Source: an uncultured Kroppenstedtia sp.
GTDB taxonomy: Bacteria; Bacillota; Bacilli; Thermoactinomycetales; DSM-45169
Length of the DNA: 14,706 nucleotides
Assembly (NCBI GenBank): GCA_959600065.1
Contig: CAUGKZ010000007.1
Location: 1 to 14,706, forward strand
Reading direction: 5' to 3'
The notes under the pieces are model-generated. The model was not told the DNA's origin and searched no databases. It worked only from the letters and a program-made list of their open reading frames with translations. Of the stretch, positions 1-9,520 are shown piece by piece. The translations under genes and the position numbers were made by a program. How positions within the stretch are numbered: the stretch's first letter is position 1; the number at the start of each line of letters is the position of its first letter.

Positions 1-542
<542 letters not shown>

Positions 543-625
543 CCGGTTTGCCGGGCCTCAATCAAAGAGGCGTTTTGCCATCAAAGGATCTCCGCCGGCC
601 GACAGGTTGATACGGGATGATCCCG
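543..625 (+). promoter_or_regulatory. rpoB-rpoC spacer with three small hairpins
   Basis: The spacer contains CCGG-TTTG-CCGG (543-554). It also holds GCCTC (555-559) pairing with GAGGC (567-571), followed by four T at 573-576. Finally there is CGGGA-TGA-TCCCG (613-625), which ends exactly where the rpoC Shine-Dalgarno sequence begins. None has the long stem and T-run of a true terminator. They may be RNA processing or stability elements or weak attenuators. The first two share bases and may be alternatives. The pairing is seen directly; any function is inference. Confidence 0.35.
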
Positions 626-633
626 AGGGAGGA
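626..633 (+). promoter_or_regulatory. rpoC ribosome binding site, decides GTG start
   Basis: AGGGAGGA lies 7 bases before GTG 641. The in-frame ATG at 617 sits upstream of this site, inside a small hairpin, and has no comparable site of its own, so 641 is preferred as the rpoC start. Confidence 0.85.
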
Positions 634-640
634 ATGCCCA

Positions 641-3600
641 GTGTTGGACGTCAACAACTTTGAGTATATGAAAATCGGTCTCGCCTCGCCGAATAAAATC
701 CGCTCCTGGTCCCGGGGCGAAGTGAAAAAACCGGAGACAATCAACTACCGGACCCTGAAGCCGGAGAAGGAAGGTCTTTTCTGCGAAAAGATCTTCGGAC
801 CTACGAAAGACTGGGAATGTCATTGCGGAAAGTATAAACGTGTGCGTTACAAAGGCGTGGTCTGTGACCGCTGCGGCGTCGAGGTGACACGGTCCAAAGT
901 GCGCCGGGAGCGGATGGGACATATCGAACTGGCTGCGCCGGTGTCCCATATCTGGTACTTCAAGGGGATTCCCAGCCGGATGGGCTTGGTTCTGGATATG
1001 TCTCCCCGTTCTCTGGAGGAAGTGATCTATTTTGCCTCCTACGTGGTGGTGGACCCTGGTGCCACCCCACTGGAGAAGAAACAGCTCCTGTCGGAGAAGG
1101 AGTATCGCAACTACCGAGAAAAATACGGAAATGCTTTTACCGCGATGATGGGAGCAGAAGCGATTAAGCGTCTGCTCGCCGAGATCGACCTCAATAAGGA
1201 AGTGCAAGCCCTGAAAGAGGAAATGAACACGGCACAAGGGCAGCGCCGCAGTCGGGCGATCAAGCGGCTGGAAGTGTTGGAGTCTTTCCGCGCCTCCGGC
1301 AACCAACCGGATTGGATGGTGTCGGATGTCCTGCCCGTCATCCCGCCGGAATTGCGTCCGATGGTACAACTGGACGGGGGGCGTTTCGCCACCTCCGATC
1401 TGAACGATCTCTACCGTCGGGTGATCAACCGGAACAACCGCTTGAAGCGCCTTCTGGATTTGGGTGCTCCGGATATCATCGTGCAAAATGAGAAACGGAT
1501 GTTGCAGGAGGCCGTCGACTCCCTGATCGATAACGGACGTCGCGGTCGTCCGGTCACCGGACCGGGCAATCGTCCGCTCAAGTCTCTTTCTCATATGCTG
1601 AAGGGGAAACAAGGTCGTTTCCGTCAAAACCTGCTGGGAAAACGGGTAGACTACTCGGGTCGTTCCGTGATCGTCGTCGGTCCCTATCTGAAGATGTATC
1701 AGTGTGGTCTGCCCAAGGAGATGGCACTGGAACTGTTCAAGCCTTTTGTGATGAAAGAGCTGGTGGCAAAAGGTCTGGCTCACAATATCAAAAGTGCCAA
1801 GCGGAAAGTGGAACGGATTCATCCCGAAGTGTGGGACGTGTTGGAAGAGGTAATCAAGGAACACCCCGTGCTCTTGAACCGTGCGCCGACGTTGCACCGG
1901 CTGGGTATCCAGGCTTTTGAACCGATCTTGGTGGAAGGGCGGGCCATCCGGTTGCATCCGCTGGTCTGTACCGCCTACAATGCCGACTTTGACGGAGATC
2001 AGATGGCGGTTCATGTGCCGTTATCTGCGGAAGCTCAAGCGGAAGCGCGCCTGCTGATGCTGGCGGCGCAGAACATCCTCAACCCGAAAGACGGAAAACC
2101 GGTGGTCACCCCTTCTCAAGACATGGTGTTGGGATGTTACTACCTGAGTTTGGAGAGGGCCGGAGCGCCCGGGGAAGGAAAAGTCTTCACCGGACCCGGA
2201 GAAGCGATCAACGCTTACACCCAAGGAATTGCCGGACTCCACACGCGGATCGCGGTGCCGGTGAAGAGCCTGAACAAAGAGTGCTTTACCGAAAAGCAAC
2301 AAGAAGCGTTTTTGTTGACCACCGTCGGCAAGTTGATTTTCAACGAGATCTTCCCTCCCGGCTTCCCTTATATCAATGAGCCTTCCAAGACCAACCTGAT
2401 GGACGGGACACCGGAGAAGTATTTCATTTATGAAAAAGGGGTCAACATCTCTGAGAAAATCAAGAGTATGCCGGAGCAAGAGGCGCTCAAAAAAGGGTTC
2501 CTGGGTACAGTGATCGCCGAAAGCTTCCGCCGTTTTGGTACCAAGGAAACCTCGGTGCTCATGGACAACATGAAATCCCTGGGTTACTCCTTCTCCACCA
2601 AGGCTGGCATCACCATGTCCGTCTCTGATGTGGTGGTACCTGAGGAGAAACAAAAGATCCTGGACGAGGCTGAAGAGAAGGTAGCAATGGTCCTCAAACA
2701 GTACCGTCGCGGTCTGATCACCGAAGATGAGCGTTATGAGCGGGTGATCTCCGTCTGGAGCCAAGCTAAGGATGATATCACCGATGTGTTGATGAATAAA
2801 TTGGGTAAATTTAACCCGATCTATATGATGGCCAACTCCGGTGCCCGGGGGAACGTTTCCCAGGTGACCCAGCTGGCCGGGATGCGCGGTCTGATGGCGG
2901 ACCCGGCAGGCCGTATCATCGAGTTGCCCATTAAGTCCAATTTCCGCGAAGGGTTGACGGTGCTGGAGTACTTTATCTCCACCCACGGGGCCCGGAAAGG
3001 TCTGGCGGACACGGCTTTGCGCACCGCCGACTCTGGCTATCTGACCCGCCGTTTGGTAGATGTGGCTCAGGATGTGATCGTCCGGGAAGACGACTGTGGC
3101 ACCGACAAAGGGCTGTTAGTCAGCAAGATCGCCGACGGCGGCGAAGTGATCGAGGAGATGTATGACCGGATCGTGGGTCGCATGGCTTTTCAAACGGTTC
3201 GTCATCCGGAAACAGGTGAGATTTTGGCTCATCGCAATGAGCTGATCGATGAGGAGAAGGCGAGCCGAATCGTAGAGGCTGGCGTAGAGGAAGTAGTGAT
3301 TCGCTCCGTCCTCAGTTGCCGCACTCAACACGGGGTTTGCCGCATGTGCTACGGTCGCAACCTCGCCCTGGGAACCCACGTGGAGATCGGGGAAGCGGTG
3401 GGCATCATCGCAGCTCAGTCCATCGGAGAACCCGGAACCCAGTTGACGATGCGGACCTTCCATACCGGCGGTGTGGCTGGCGATGACATCACCCAGGGTC
3501 TGCCGCGGATTCAGGAGCTGTTTGAAGCTCGAAATCCCAAAGGGCAGTCCATTATCACTGAGATCTTCGGAACGGTGAAAGAGATCCGTGAGGTGAAGGA

Positions 3601-4264
3601 ACGCCGGGAGATCGAAGTGGAGGGAACCGTGGAGACCAAGACCTACCAAATTCCCTATGGCTCCCGGTTGAAGGTGAGAGAAGGGGATCAGGTGGAAGCT
3701 GGTGACGAGCTGACTGAAGGCTCTGTTGATCCCAAGGAATTGCTCCGAGTGAAAGGGGTTCGCGGTGTGCAGGAGTACATTCTCCAGGAAGTGCAAAAGG
3801 TGTACCGCTTGCAAGGGGTGGAGATCAACGACAAACACGTCGAAGTGATGATCCGCCAGATGATGCGCAAAGTCCGCATCACCGATTCGGGAGACACCGA
3901 TCTCTTGCCGGGCGCTGTTGTCGACCTTCACGATTACGAAGAAGCCAACCGAAAGGTGCTTCTTGCGGAGCAAGAACCAGCTGTGGCACGGCCGATCCTG
4001 CTCGGGATCACCAAGGCTTCTCTGGAGACGGAGTCCTTCCTGTCGGCGGCTTCCTTCCAAGAAACCACTCGTGTCCTGACAGATGCAGCCATCAAAGGTA
4101 AGGTGGACCGTCTCCTCGGTCTCAAGGAGAATGTCATCATCGGGAAATTGGTTCCGGCGGGAACGGGAATGGCCCGCTATCGCAATCTGGAGGTGGAGGG
4201 GGAGCATGAATCCTCAACTGCCGAATTTCCGGATATCGCGGATGATAAAATTTTAGTGGAATAA
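641..4264 (+). CDS. rpoC: RNA polymerase beta' subunit
   Basis: Beta' subunit of RNA polymerase, 1207 residues from a GTG start; the B. subtilis protein is 1199. From this start the protein begins [17 protein letters not shown], the normal Bacillus N-terminus. The first zinc site is C60, C62, C75 and C78. The catalytic magnesium loop is NADFDGDQM at 447-455, with D449, D451 and D453. The second zinc site is C819, C893, C900 and C903. It is followed by the bridge-helix/trigger-loop side motifs [14 protein letters not shown] and [18 protein letters not shown]. All catalytic residues I can check are present. The large sequence insertion seen in E. coli beta' is absent, as in Firmicutes. The C-terminal tail (about the last 20 residues, acidic) is family-variable. 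It follows rpoB by 98 bases and ends 121 bases before the L7Ae-family gene. Confidence 0.98.
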   Translation: MLDVNNFEYMKIGLASPNKIRSWSRGEVKKPETINYRTLKPEKEGLFCEKIFGPTKDWECHCGKYKRVRYKGVVCDRCGVEVTRSKVRRERMGHIELAAPVSHIWYFKGIPSRMGLVLDMSPRSLEEVIYFASYVVVDPGATPLEKKQLLSEKEYRNYREKYGNAFTAMMGAEAIKRLLAEIDLNKEVQALKEEMNTAQGQRRSRAIKRLEVLESFRASGNQPDWMVSDVLPVIPPELRPMVQLDGGRFATSDLNDLYRRVINRNNRLKRLLDLGAPDIIVQNEKRMLQEAVDSLIDNGRRGRPVTGPGNRPLKSLSHMLKGKQGRFRQNLLGKRVDYSGRSVIVVGPYLKMYQCGLPKEMALELFKPFVMKELVAKGLAHNIKSAKRKVERIHPEVWDVLEEVIKEHPVLLNRAPTLHRLGIQAFEPILVEGRAIRLHPLVCTAYNADFDGDQMAVHVPLSAEAQAEARLLMLAAQNILNPKDGKPVVTPSQDMVLGCYYLSLERAGAPGEGKVFTGPGEAINAYTQGIAGLHTRIAVPVKSLNKECFTEKQQEAFLLTTVGKLIFNEIFPPGFPYINEPSKTNLMDGTPEKYFIYEKGVNISEKIKSMPEQEALKKGFLGTVIAESFRRFGTKETSVLMDNMKSLGYSFSTKAGITMSVSDVVVPEEKQKILDEAEEKVAMVLKQYRRGLITEDERYERVISVWSQAKDDITDVLMNKLGKFNPIYMMANSGARGNVSQVTQLAGMRGLMADPAGRIIELPIKSNFREGLTVLEYFISTHGARKGLADTALRTADSGYLTRRLVDVAQDVIVREDDCGTDKGLLVSKIADGGEVIEEMYDRIVGRMAFQTVRHPETGEILAHRNELIDEEKASRIVEAGVEEVVIRSVLSCRTQHGVCRMCYGRNLALGTHVEIGEAVGIIAAQSIGEPGTQLTMRTFHTGGVAGDDITQGLPRIQELFEARNPKGQSIITEIFGTVKEIREVKERREIEVEGTVETKTYQIPYGSRLKVREGDQVEAGDELTEGSVDPKELLRVKGVRGVQEYILQEVQKVYRLQGVEINDKHVEVMIRQMMRKVRITDSGDTDLLPGAVVDLHDYEEANRKVLLAEQEPAVARPILLGITKASLETESFLSAASFQETTRVLTDAAIKGKVDRLLGLKENVIIGKLVPAGTGMARYRNLEVEGEHESSTAEFPDIADDKILVE

Positions 4265-4313
4265 GCGGATTCTGCGCTCTTGAAGGTTTTCGGAAGCAGG
4301 CTTTCACCACTTG

Positions 4314-4342
4314 TTGACAATGTCAGTTTCAGGTGATAATAT
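4314..4342 (+). promoter_or_regulatory. Promoter upstream of the L7Ae-family gene and str operon
   Basis: A perfect -35 TTGACA (4314-4319) is followed after 17 bases by TAATAT (4337-4342), with TG at 4334-4335 giving an extended -10 (TGnTAATAT). An alternative -10, GATAAT at 4335-4340, would give a 15-base spacer, which is poor. The predicted start is around 4349, about 37 bases before ATG 4386. It would let the L7Ae-family gene and str genes be transcribed apart from rpoBC. Confidence 0.65.
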
Positions 4343-4385
4343 ATCGACGTGTGCTTGGGCTAATTCACTTTGGAGGGCGTTTGGT

Positions 4386-4634
4386 ATGTCTTATGATAAA
4401 GTGAAGAACGCTAAATCACTCTTGATCGGAGCCAAGCAATCCAAAAAAGCGATCCAACAGGGGAAGGCCCGGGAAGTGGTGATTGCGACAGATGCCGACG
4501 AGCAGCTCAAGCAATCGCTAGTCCAGATCTGCCGGAACCATGGGGTGGCCGTCAGCTATGTTGATTCGATGCAAGGACTTGGAAAAGCTTGCGGGATCGA
4601 TGTGGGCGCGGCGACTGCCACGATATTGGAATAA
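4386..4634 (+). CDS. rplGB: Ribosomal protein L7Ae-like, K-turn binding protein (YbxF type)
   Basis: An 82-residue protein, the same length as B. subtilis YbxF (RplGB). It has the L7Ae/L30e/Gadd45 alpha-beta fold signature: an N-terminal helix with KSLLIGAKQSKKAIQQGKA, a strand with VVIATDAD, and the RNA-contact segment GKACGIDVGAATATIL at the C-terminus. Known family members bind kink-turn RNA. In Firmicutes YbxF and YmxC/YlxQ are bacterial paralogs of archaeal L7Ae and are not essential core ribosomal proteins. The ATG at 4386 is chosen because TGGAGGG (4371-4377) sits 8 bases before it; an upstream in-frame ATG at 4311 overlaps the promoter. Its place between rpoC and rpsL is the usual one in Bacillales. 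Confidence 0.93.
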   Translation: MSYDKVKNAKSLLIGAKQSKKAIQQGKAREVVIATDADEQLKQSLVQICRNHGVAVSYVDSMQGLGKACGIDVGAATATILE

Positions 4635-4646
4635 AGATTGGTACAG

Positions 4647-4730
4647 CCAAATCCCAGAGACTGACCGCATGCTGGTTTGACACGGGTGCGGTCGGTATTT
4701 GGGTTGGTTTCCAATTTTGCGTCGCAAAAT
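4647..4730 (+). promoter_or_regulatory. Structured spacer between the L7Ae-family gene and rpsL
   Basis: Two foldable elements are visible. The first has an outer stem CCAAAT (4647-4652) with ATTTGG (4697-4702) and an inner stem GACCGCA (4663-4669) with TGCGGTC (4687-4693). These are separated by an asymmetric internal loop (10 against 3 bases) and capped by a 17-base loop. The second is ATTTTGC-GTC-GCAAAAT (4714-4730), a perfect 7-bp stem. Neither has a following T-run, so they are not ordinary terminators. They could be an r-protein-type leader or RNA processing site for the str genes. The pairing is seen; the role is inference. Confidence 0.4.
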
Positions 4731-4788
4731 GATCCGCCTGGTTCTGTGGACTTGAATGCAAAGCATCCCAATCGAGGAGGTGAAAGAG

Positions 4789-5202
4789 ATGCCGACAATT
4801 AACCAGTTGATCCGAAAAGGCCGCAAAAGCAAAGTGTCCCAATCGGATTCTCCGGCGCTTCAATTCGGGTACAATAGCTTCCGGAAGAAAGCGACTGAAC
4901 AAAACTCGCCACAAAAGCGTGGTGTGTGTACCCGTGTCTACACCACTACACCGAAGAAGCCGAACTCGGCACTCCGTAAGGTGGCTCGTGTGCGCTTGAG
5001 TAACAACATTGAGGTTTCTGCGTATATTCCGGGAATCGGACATAACTTGCAAGAACACTCTGTGGTGCTGGTTCGCGGCGGTCGTGTAAAGGATCTCCCC
5101 GGTGTCCGCTATCACATTGTCCGGGGAGCACTAGACACCTCCGGGGTACAAAACCGGATGCAAGCCCGATCCAAATACGGTAGCAAACGGCCCAAGAAAT
5201 AA
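4789..5202 (+). CDS. rpsL: 30S ribosomal protein S12
   Basis: S12, 137 residues (B. subtilis 138), a decoding-centre protein of the 30S subunit that helps monitor codon-anticodon pairing. It begins [15 protein letters not shown] and carries the Firmicutes insertion around residues 25-40 that E. coli S12 lacks. Conserved blocks are [20 protein letters not shown] and [22 protein letters not shown]. The Lys residues at 56 and 101 correspond to E. coli K43 and K88; both are wild type, so no streptomycin-resistance change is seen. The ATG at 4789 is chosen because the near-perfect AGGAGGTGA (4775-4783) lies 5 bases before it; the in-frame ATG at 4756 is upstream of this site. rpsG follows after 41 bases. 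Confidence 0.97.
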   Translation: MPTINQLIRKGRKSKVSQSDSPALQFGYNSFRKKATEQNSPQKRGVCTRVYTTTPKKPNSALRKVARVRLSNNIEVSAYIPGIGHNLQEHSVVLVRGGRVKDLPGVRYHIVRGALDTSGVQNRMQARSKYGSKRPKK

Positions 5203-5243
5203 CATCATCGATCGATACAACTAAGCCAAAGGAGGGAAGACGA

Positions 5244-5714
5244 TTGTCGCGAAAAGGACCCGCACCCCGCAGAGAAGTGTTGCCGGACCCGATTTACAAC
5301 AGCAAATTGGTCACCCGTTTGATCAGTCGCTTGATGTACGACGGAAAGAAAGGGAAGGCTCAACGCATTCTCTATGATTCCTTCGATCTGGTACGTGAAC
5401 GCTCCGGTAAAGATCCGATGGATGTCTTTGAACAAGCGATGAAAAACGTAATGCCGGTTCTGGAAGTAAGGGCTCGCCGTGTAGGTGGGGCTAACTACCA
5501 AGTGCCGGTAGAGGTGAAGCCGGAGCGGCGCACCAGCTTGGGACTTCGTTGGCTGGTAAACTACGCTCGCCTGCGCGGTGAAAAATCGATGCAGGAACGT
5601 TTGGCCAACGAGTTGCTGGATGCAGCCAACAACAACGGTGCCGCCGTCAAGAAGAAAGAAGACATGCACCGCATGGCGGAAGCCAACCGTGCCTTCGCTC
5701 ACTATCGCTGGTAA
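5244..5714 (+). CDS. rpsG: 30S ribosomal protein S7
   Basis: S7, 156 residues, identical in length to B. subtilis S7. It is the primary binder that nucleates assembly of the 30S head and lines the E-site. It begins with TTG at 5244, preceded by AAAGGAGGG (5228-5236) at 7 bases. From here it reads [20 protein letters not shown], the normal N-terminus. Conserved pieces are the [20 protein letters not shown] beta-hairpin region and [15 protein letters not shown], and the C-terminus is AFAHYRW. It lies 41 bases after rpsL and 43 before fusA in the str operon. The spacer to rpsL is too short for a large E. coli-like S7 translational operator and shows only the palindrome ATCGATCGAT (5207-5216). 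Confidence 0.97.
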   Translation: MSRKGPAPRREVLPDPIYNSKLVTRLISRLMYDGKKGKAQRILYDSFDLVRERSGKDPMDVFEQAMKNVMPVLEVRARRVGGANYQVPVEVKPERRTSLGLRWLVNYARLRGEKSMQERLANELLDAANNNGAAVKKKEDMHRMAEANRAFAHYRW

Positions 5715-5757
5715 GCTGGCTTCCCCATTTTTGTCAACATGAAAGGAGACATATCCG

Positions 5758-7833
5758 ATGGCACGTGAGTTTTCCTTGCAAGACACGCGCAACATCGGGA
5801 TTATGGCTCATATCGACGCCGGTAAGACCACGACAACAGAACGGATTTTGTTCTATACCGGCCGGGTTCACAAAATCGGTGAAACTCACGAAGGCGCTGC
5901 CACCATGGACTGGATGGAGCAAGAACAGGAACGGGGGATCACTATTACCTCCGCCGCCACTACAGCCCAGTGGAAAGGTCATCGGATCAATATCATCGAC
6001 ACACCCGGCCACGTGGACTTCACTGTCGAAGTGGAGCGGTCCCTGCGCGTGCTGGATGGGTCGGTCGGGGTCTTCTGCGCCAAAAGCGGTGTGGAACCTC
6101 AATCGGAAACCGTCTGGCGTCAGGCGGATAAATACCAAGTCCCCCGAATTGCCTATATCAACAAGATGGATATCGTCGGAGCCAACTTCTTTGGCGCCGT
6201 CGAACAGATTCGTGATCGGCTCGGAGCCAACGCGGTTCCGATCCAGCTGCCGATCGGGAAAGAGGATACCTTTGAAGGGATCATCGACCTGATCAAAAAT
6301 GTGGCACACTTCTACCTGGATGATCTCGGTACCAAATCGGAAGATCGGGAAATTCCGGAAGAATATCAGGAACTGGCCCAAGAGTACCGCACCAAGATGA
6401 TCGAAGCGATCGCCGAGCTGGATGAAGACCTGATGATGAAGTATCTGGAAGGGGAAGAGCCGACAGAAGAGGAACTGAAGAAAGCTCTCCGCAAAGGCGT
6501 TGTCAACGTGGAGATCATCCCTGTCCTCTGTGGCTCATCCTACAAAAACAAAGGGGTTCAGCCGATGCTGGATGCCGTTGTCGAATATATGCCTTCCCCG
6601 CTGGATGTTCCTCCGATTCAAGGGGAACTGCCCGACGGCAGTGAGGCCCATCGCAAATCCGACGACAACGAACCTTTTGCCGCTCTGGCCTTCAAGATCA
6701 TGACCGACCCCTATGTGGGTAAACTGACCTTTTTCCGGGTGTATTCCGGTACGTTGAACTCCGGCTCCTACGTGCTGAATGCAACCAGGGAGAAGCGGGA
6801 GCGCGTCGGGCGGATTCTGCAGATGCACGCCAACTCCCGGGAAGAGATCAAAACCGTCTACGCCGGGGATATCGCCGCCGCTGTCGGTCTGAAAGACACG
6901 ACCACCGGTGACACTCTGTGTGACGAGAAAAAACCGATTATCCTGGAGTCCATGGTCTTTCCCGAACCGGTGATCGACGTCGCCATCGAGCCGAAGACCA
7001 AGAGCGACCAGGATAAGATGGGGATGGCACTCGCCAAGCTGTTGGAAGAGGATCCGACATATCGGACGGAGACCAACGAAGAGACCGGTCAGACGATCGT
7101 CTCCGGAATGGGTGAACTTCACCTGGAAGTGCTCGTCGACCGTCTGAAACGGGAGTTCAAGGTGGAGGCCAATGTGGGGAACCCGCAGGTGGCTTATCGT
7201 GAAACCTTCCGCTCTTCCGCCAAGGTGGAAGGGAAATTCATCCGCCAGTCCGGTGGACGCGGTCAGTACGGTCATGTTTGGATCGAATTTGAGCCCCTGG
7301 AAGAAGGCGGCGGCTTCGAATTCGTCAACAAGATCGTCGGCGGTGTCGTGCCGAGGGAATATATCCCCGCCGTTCAAAGCGGGGTGGAGGAAGCTCTGCA
7401 AAACGGGGTGCTGGCGGGTTATCCGATGGTGGATATCCGTGCCACCTTGTACGATGGCTCCTACCACGATGTAGACTCCTCGGAAATGGCCTTCAAGATT
7501 GCTGGATCCATGGCCCTGAAAGCGGCTAAGTCCAAGTGTCAACCGGTTTTGCTTGAACCTGTTATGAAGGTGGAAGTCACCGTTCCGGAAGACTACATGG
7601 GCGATGTGATGGGGGATATCAACTCCCGTCGCGGTCGGGTAGAAGGAATGGAAGCCCGTGGCCCCGCCCAAGTGATTCGGGCGATCGTGCCACTGGCCGA
7701 GATGTTCGGTTACGCAACCAACCTGCGTTCTCGGACGCAGGGTCGCGGGGTGTACACCATGCACTTCGATCACTACGAAGAAGTGCCGAAGAACATCGCT
7801 GAAGAGATTATCTCCAAGGCCTCCGGTCAGTAA
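5758..7833 (+). CDS. fusA: Translation elongation factor G
   Basis: EF-G, 691 residues, the cytoplasmic GTPase that drives ribosomal translocation and, with RRF, ribosome recycling. The GTP-binding motifs are intact: P-loop AHIDAGKT (17-24), switch [11 protein letters not shown] (58-67), switch II DTPGH (81-85) and NKMD (135-138). The later part has the domain III motif [14 protein letters not shown], the domain IV segment with [13 protein letters not shown], and the domain V region with RRGRVEGM. The ATG at 5758 follows AAAGGAG (5742-5748) by 9 bases. Length and the complete motif set indicate the housekeeping EF-G rather than a TetM-like or EF-G2 paralog. tuf follows after 108 bases. Confidence 0.98.
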   Translation: MAREFSLQDTRNIGIMAHIDAGKTTTTERILFYTGRVHKIGETHEGAATMDWMEQEQERGITITSAATTAQWKGHRINIIDTPGHVDFTVEVERSLRVLDGSVGVFCAKSGVEPQSETVWRQADKYQVPRIAYINKMDIVGANFFGAVEQIRDRLGANAVPIQLPIGKEDTFEGIIDLIKNVAHFYLDDLGTKSEDREIPEEYQELAQEYRTKMIEAIAELDEDLMMKYLEGEEPTEEELKKALRKGVVNVEIIPVLCGSSYKNKGVQPMLDAVVEYMPSPLDVPPIQGELPDGSEAHRKSDDNEPFAALAFKIMTDPYVGKLTFFRVYSGTLNSGSYVLNATREKRERVGRILQMHANSREEIKTVYAGDIAAAVGLKDTTTGDTLCDEKKPIILESMVFPEPVIDVAIEPKTKSDQDKMGMALAKLLEEDPTYRTETNEETGQTIVSGMGELHLEVLVDRLKREFKVEANVGNPQVAYRETFRSSAKVEGKFIRQSGGRGQYGHVWIEFEPLEEGGGFEFVNKIVGGVVPREYIPAVQSGVEEALQNGVLAGYPMVDIRATLYDGSYHDVDSSEMAFKIAGSMALKAAKSKCQPVLLEPVMKVEVTVPEDYMGDVMGDINSRRGRVEGMEARGPAQVIRAIVPLAEMFGYATNLRSRTQGRGVYTMHFDHYEEVPKNIAEEIISKASGQ

Positions 7834-7869
7834 TTCGCTGGTTGCCTCCCATTCGGTGAAGAAGGTTGT

Positions 7870-7884
7870 GGAAGCCTCGCTTCC
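7870..7884 (+). promoter_or_regulatory. Small hairpin in the fusA-tuf spacer
   Basis: GGAAGC (7870-7875) pairs perfectly with GCTTCC (7879-7884) across a CTC loop, within the 108-base spacer that is the longest inside the str operon. There is no following T-run. It may be a processing or partial attenuation site. I see no convincing tuf-specific promoter here; an AATAAT at 7907-7912 lacks a -35 at proper spacing. Confidence 0.35.
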
Positions 7885-7941
7885 CGGCTTTCTCCCCTAT
7901 ACATCAAATAATGATTGAGATCTAAAGGAGGATTTCGAGTC

Positions 7942-9132
7942 ATGGCCAAAGCCAAGTACGAACGTACGAAACCACACGTGAACATCGGTACCATCGGTCA
8001 CGTTGACCATGGTAAAACCACTCTGACCGCTGCGATCACCACGATCCTGTCGACCCGGGGCGGAGCTACTGCCACCGCTTATGACCAAATCGACAAGGCT
8101 CCGGAAGAAAAAGAGCGGGGAATCACCATCTCCACCTCTCATGTGGAATACGAAACCGAAAACCGTCACTATGCCCACGTAGACTGCCCAGGCCACGCTG
8201 ACTATGTGAAAAACATGATCACCGGTGCCGCCCAGATGGACGGAGCGATCCTGGTGGTGTCCGCTGCTGACGGCCCGATGCCGCAAACTCGTGAGCACAT
8301 CCTGCTTTCCCGTCAATCCGGTGTGGAATACATCGTGGTCTTCCTGAACAAAGTGGACCAAGTGGATGACGAAGAACTGCTGGAACTGGTGGAAATGGAA
8401 GTTCGTGAACTGCTGTCCGAGTACGACTTCCCCGGCGACGACATTCCGGTCGTATCCGGTTCTGCCCTCAAGGCTTTGGAAGATCCGAACAGCGAATGGG
8501 GAGAAAAGATCCTCGAACTGATGGCCCAAGTGGACGAGTATGTCCCGACCCCGGAACGGGATAAGGACAAACCCTTCTTGATGCCGGTCGAAGATGTCTT
8601 CACCATCACCGGTCGTGGTACCGTAGCTACCGGTCGTGTGGAGCGTGGGATGATCAAGGTCTCCGATGAAGTAGAAATCGTCGGGATCGATGATGAAACT
8701 CGGAAAACCGTGGTCACCGGGGTGGAAATGTTCCGCAAGATGATGGATCAAGCCGAAGCTGGTGACAACATCGGCGCCCTGCTCCGTGGGGTCAACCGGG
8801 AAGATATTCAGCGCGGTCAAGTGCTGGCTAAACCTGGTAGCGTGAACCCGCACACCAAATTTAAAGCTCAGGTCTATGTCCTGAGCAAAGACGAAGGTGG
8901 CCGTCACACCCCCTTCTTCAACGGTTATCGTCCCCAGTTCTACTTCCGTACCACCGACATCACCGCTGTGATCCGACTGCCGGAAGGCACCGAAATGGTG
9001 ATGCCCGGGGACAACATTGAAGTGGAAGTGGAACTGATCGCCCCGATCGCCATCGAAGACGGTACTCGCTTCACCATCCGTGAAGGCGGCCGTACCGTGG
9101 GTGCCGGTTCCGTGACTGCGATCAACGAATAA
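7942..9132 (+). CDS. tuf: Translation elongation factor Tu
   Basis: EF-Tu, 396 residues, the same as B. subtilis. It brings aminoacyl-tRNA to the ribosomal A site as a GTP complex. The motifs are P-loop GHVDHGKT (19-26), switch I ERGITIS (58-64), DCPGH (81-85) and NKVD (136-139), followed by the beta-barrel domains 2 and 3 with [11 protein letters not shown] and FRTTDIT. The ATG at 7942 is preceded by AAAGGAGGA (7924-7932) at 9 bases; an in-frame TTG at 7915 lies upstream of this site and is rejected. Residue 378 is Thr in RFTIREGG, where E. coli has Ala375 and B. subtilis Ser. It is the last str gene and is followed at once by a strong terminator. Confidence 0.98.
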   Translation: MAKAKYERTKPHVNIGTIGHVDHGKTTLTAAITTILSTRGGATATAYDQIDKAPEEKERGITISTSHVEYETENRHYAHVDCPGHADYVKNMITGAAQMDGAILVVSAADGPMPQTREHILLSRQSGVEYIVVFLNKVDQVDDEELLELVEMEVRELLSEYDFPGDDIPVVSGSALKALEDPNSEWGEKILELMAQVDEYVPTPERDKDKPFLMPVEDVFTITGRGTVATGRVERGMIKVSDEVEIVGIDDETRKTVVTGVEMFRKMMDQAEAGDNIGALLRGVNREDIQRGQVLAKPGSVNPHTKFKAQVYVLSKDEGGRHTPFFNGYRPQFYFRTTDITAVIRLPEGTEMVMPGDNIEVEVELIAPIAIEDGTRFTIREGGRTVGAGSVTAINE

Positions 9133-9145
9133 TCTTTTGATGCCG

Positions 9146-9176
9146 AAAAAGCTCCCGCATTGCGGGAGCTTTTTTT
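9146..9176 (+). terminator. Intrinsic terminator after tuf
   Basis: The stem is 9146-9158 with 9162-9174, containing GCTCCCGC and GCGGGAGC around a 3-base loop, followed by seven T (9170-9176). It starts 13 bases after the tuf stop and ends the str operon. Five A on the 5' side would give a short T-run on the minus strand too, so it could also serve as a weak terminator in the other direction. Confidence 0.93.
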
Positions 9177-9520
9177 ATGAGGTGCATGAGGACGATGGGG
9201 TTTCTACACAGGGAAGCCTGGGGATCACTTGAATCGCTTTTGGCTCGTAAAGACGTTGGCGTGGAATTTGAAATCTATTAAAAACTAAAGTTGATTTTCT
9301 CGTGGTTGCTAATGGTGACGAAAGATTTGGTAGAAGTAATCCAGTCTTGGTTTAATTCCTGCAGGGACCTTGATTTTGTGCCTTGCCCTTCGGATCGGAT
9401 CTCGATCTTGCCAGAGCCTATTCTTTCAAAATCGGCTCGCGTCTGACTTGTCGTATACTCTTTCAAACCTTGCTCCATTGATTCCTATGGAGGGAAGAAG
9501 ATAGAGGGGAGGGGGAGAGA
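9177..9520. other. AT-rich gap after the str operon
   Basis: This stretch of 344 bases has no recognised gene. Hand counts give about 43% G+C for 9241-9480, against roughly 60% in a tuf sample. The only coding candidate is a 66-codon ORF on the minus strand (9278-9478). A possible plus-strand -10, TATACT at 9454-9459, has no -35 at proper spacing, so no promoter for the downstream zinc-finger gene is clear. I see no repeats, insertion-sequence ends or RNA genes in it. Confidence 0.6.
9278..9478 (-). CDS. Possible small hypothetical protein (66 aa), doubtful
   Basis: A minus-strand ORF of 66 codons with an ATG start, bounded upstream by an in-frame TAG. I do not recognise the protein. It is polar, with no membrane segment, signal peptide or cysteines. 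Its C-terminal half (KIEIRSEGQG and later FVTISNHEKINFSF) alternates like beta strands. The ribosome binding site is weak (AGGA, 4 bases from the ATG), and no promoter is visible. It is not the shadow of a plus-strand gene, because no plus-strand gene overlaps it. It would run convergent to tuf and share the terminator, and it starts only 42 bases from the zinc-finger gene on the other strand. It may be a small gene, a remnant, or chance. Confidence 0.25.
   Translation of the reverse strand: MEQGLKEYTTSQTRADFERIGSGKIEIRSEGQGTKSRSLQELNQDWITSTKSFVTISNHEKINFSF

Noticed and set aside
617..619. In-frame ATG as the rpoC start
   Set aside because: It precedes the strong ribosome binding site at 626-633 and adds eight residues absent from the family; GTG 641 gives the expected N-terminus.
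581..2014. Long minus-strand ORF of 477 codons opposite rpoC
   Set aside because: It lies fully opposite conserved rpoC, has a low-complexity His/Gln/Phe-rich product and no start signals; it is a shadow of GC-biased codon use. The same applies to the minus-strand ORFs at 3116-4207, 6535-7773 and 7897-8907.
4677..4682. Perfect TTGACA as the -35 of an rpsL promoter
   Set aside because: No acceptable -10 lies 16-18 bases downstream (the bases there are TTGGGT-like), and it falls within the loop of the spacer structure.
4653..4696. Kink-turn in the rpsL leader for the L7Ae-like protein
   Set aside because: The internal loop is asymmetric but I could not place a 3-base bulge followed by the tandem G-A pairs flanked by good stems.
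5207..5216. Palindrome ATCGATCGAT in the rpsL-rpsG spacer
   Set aside because: Too short and without a loop to form a useful RNA hairpin; no repeat elsewhere in the spacers and no operator family recognised.
5739..5768. Nine-codon upstream ORF overlapping the fusA start
   Set aside because: It has no ribosome binding site of its own and its body is the fusA binding site; likely chance.
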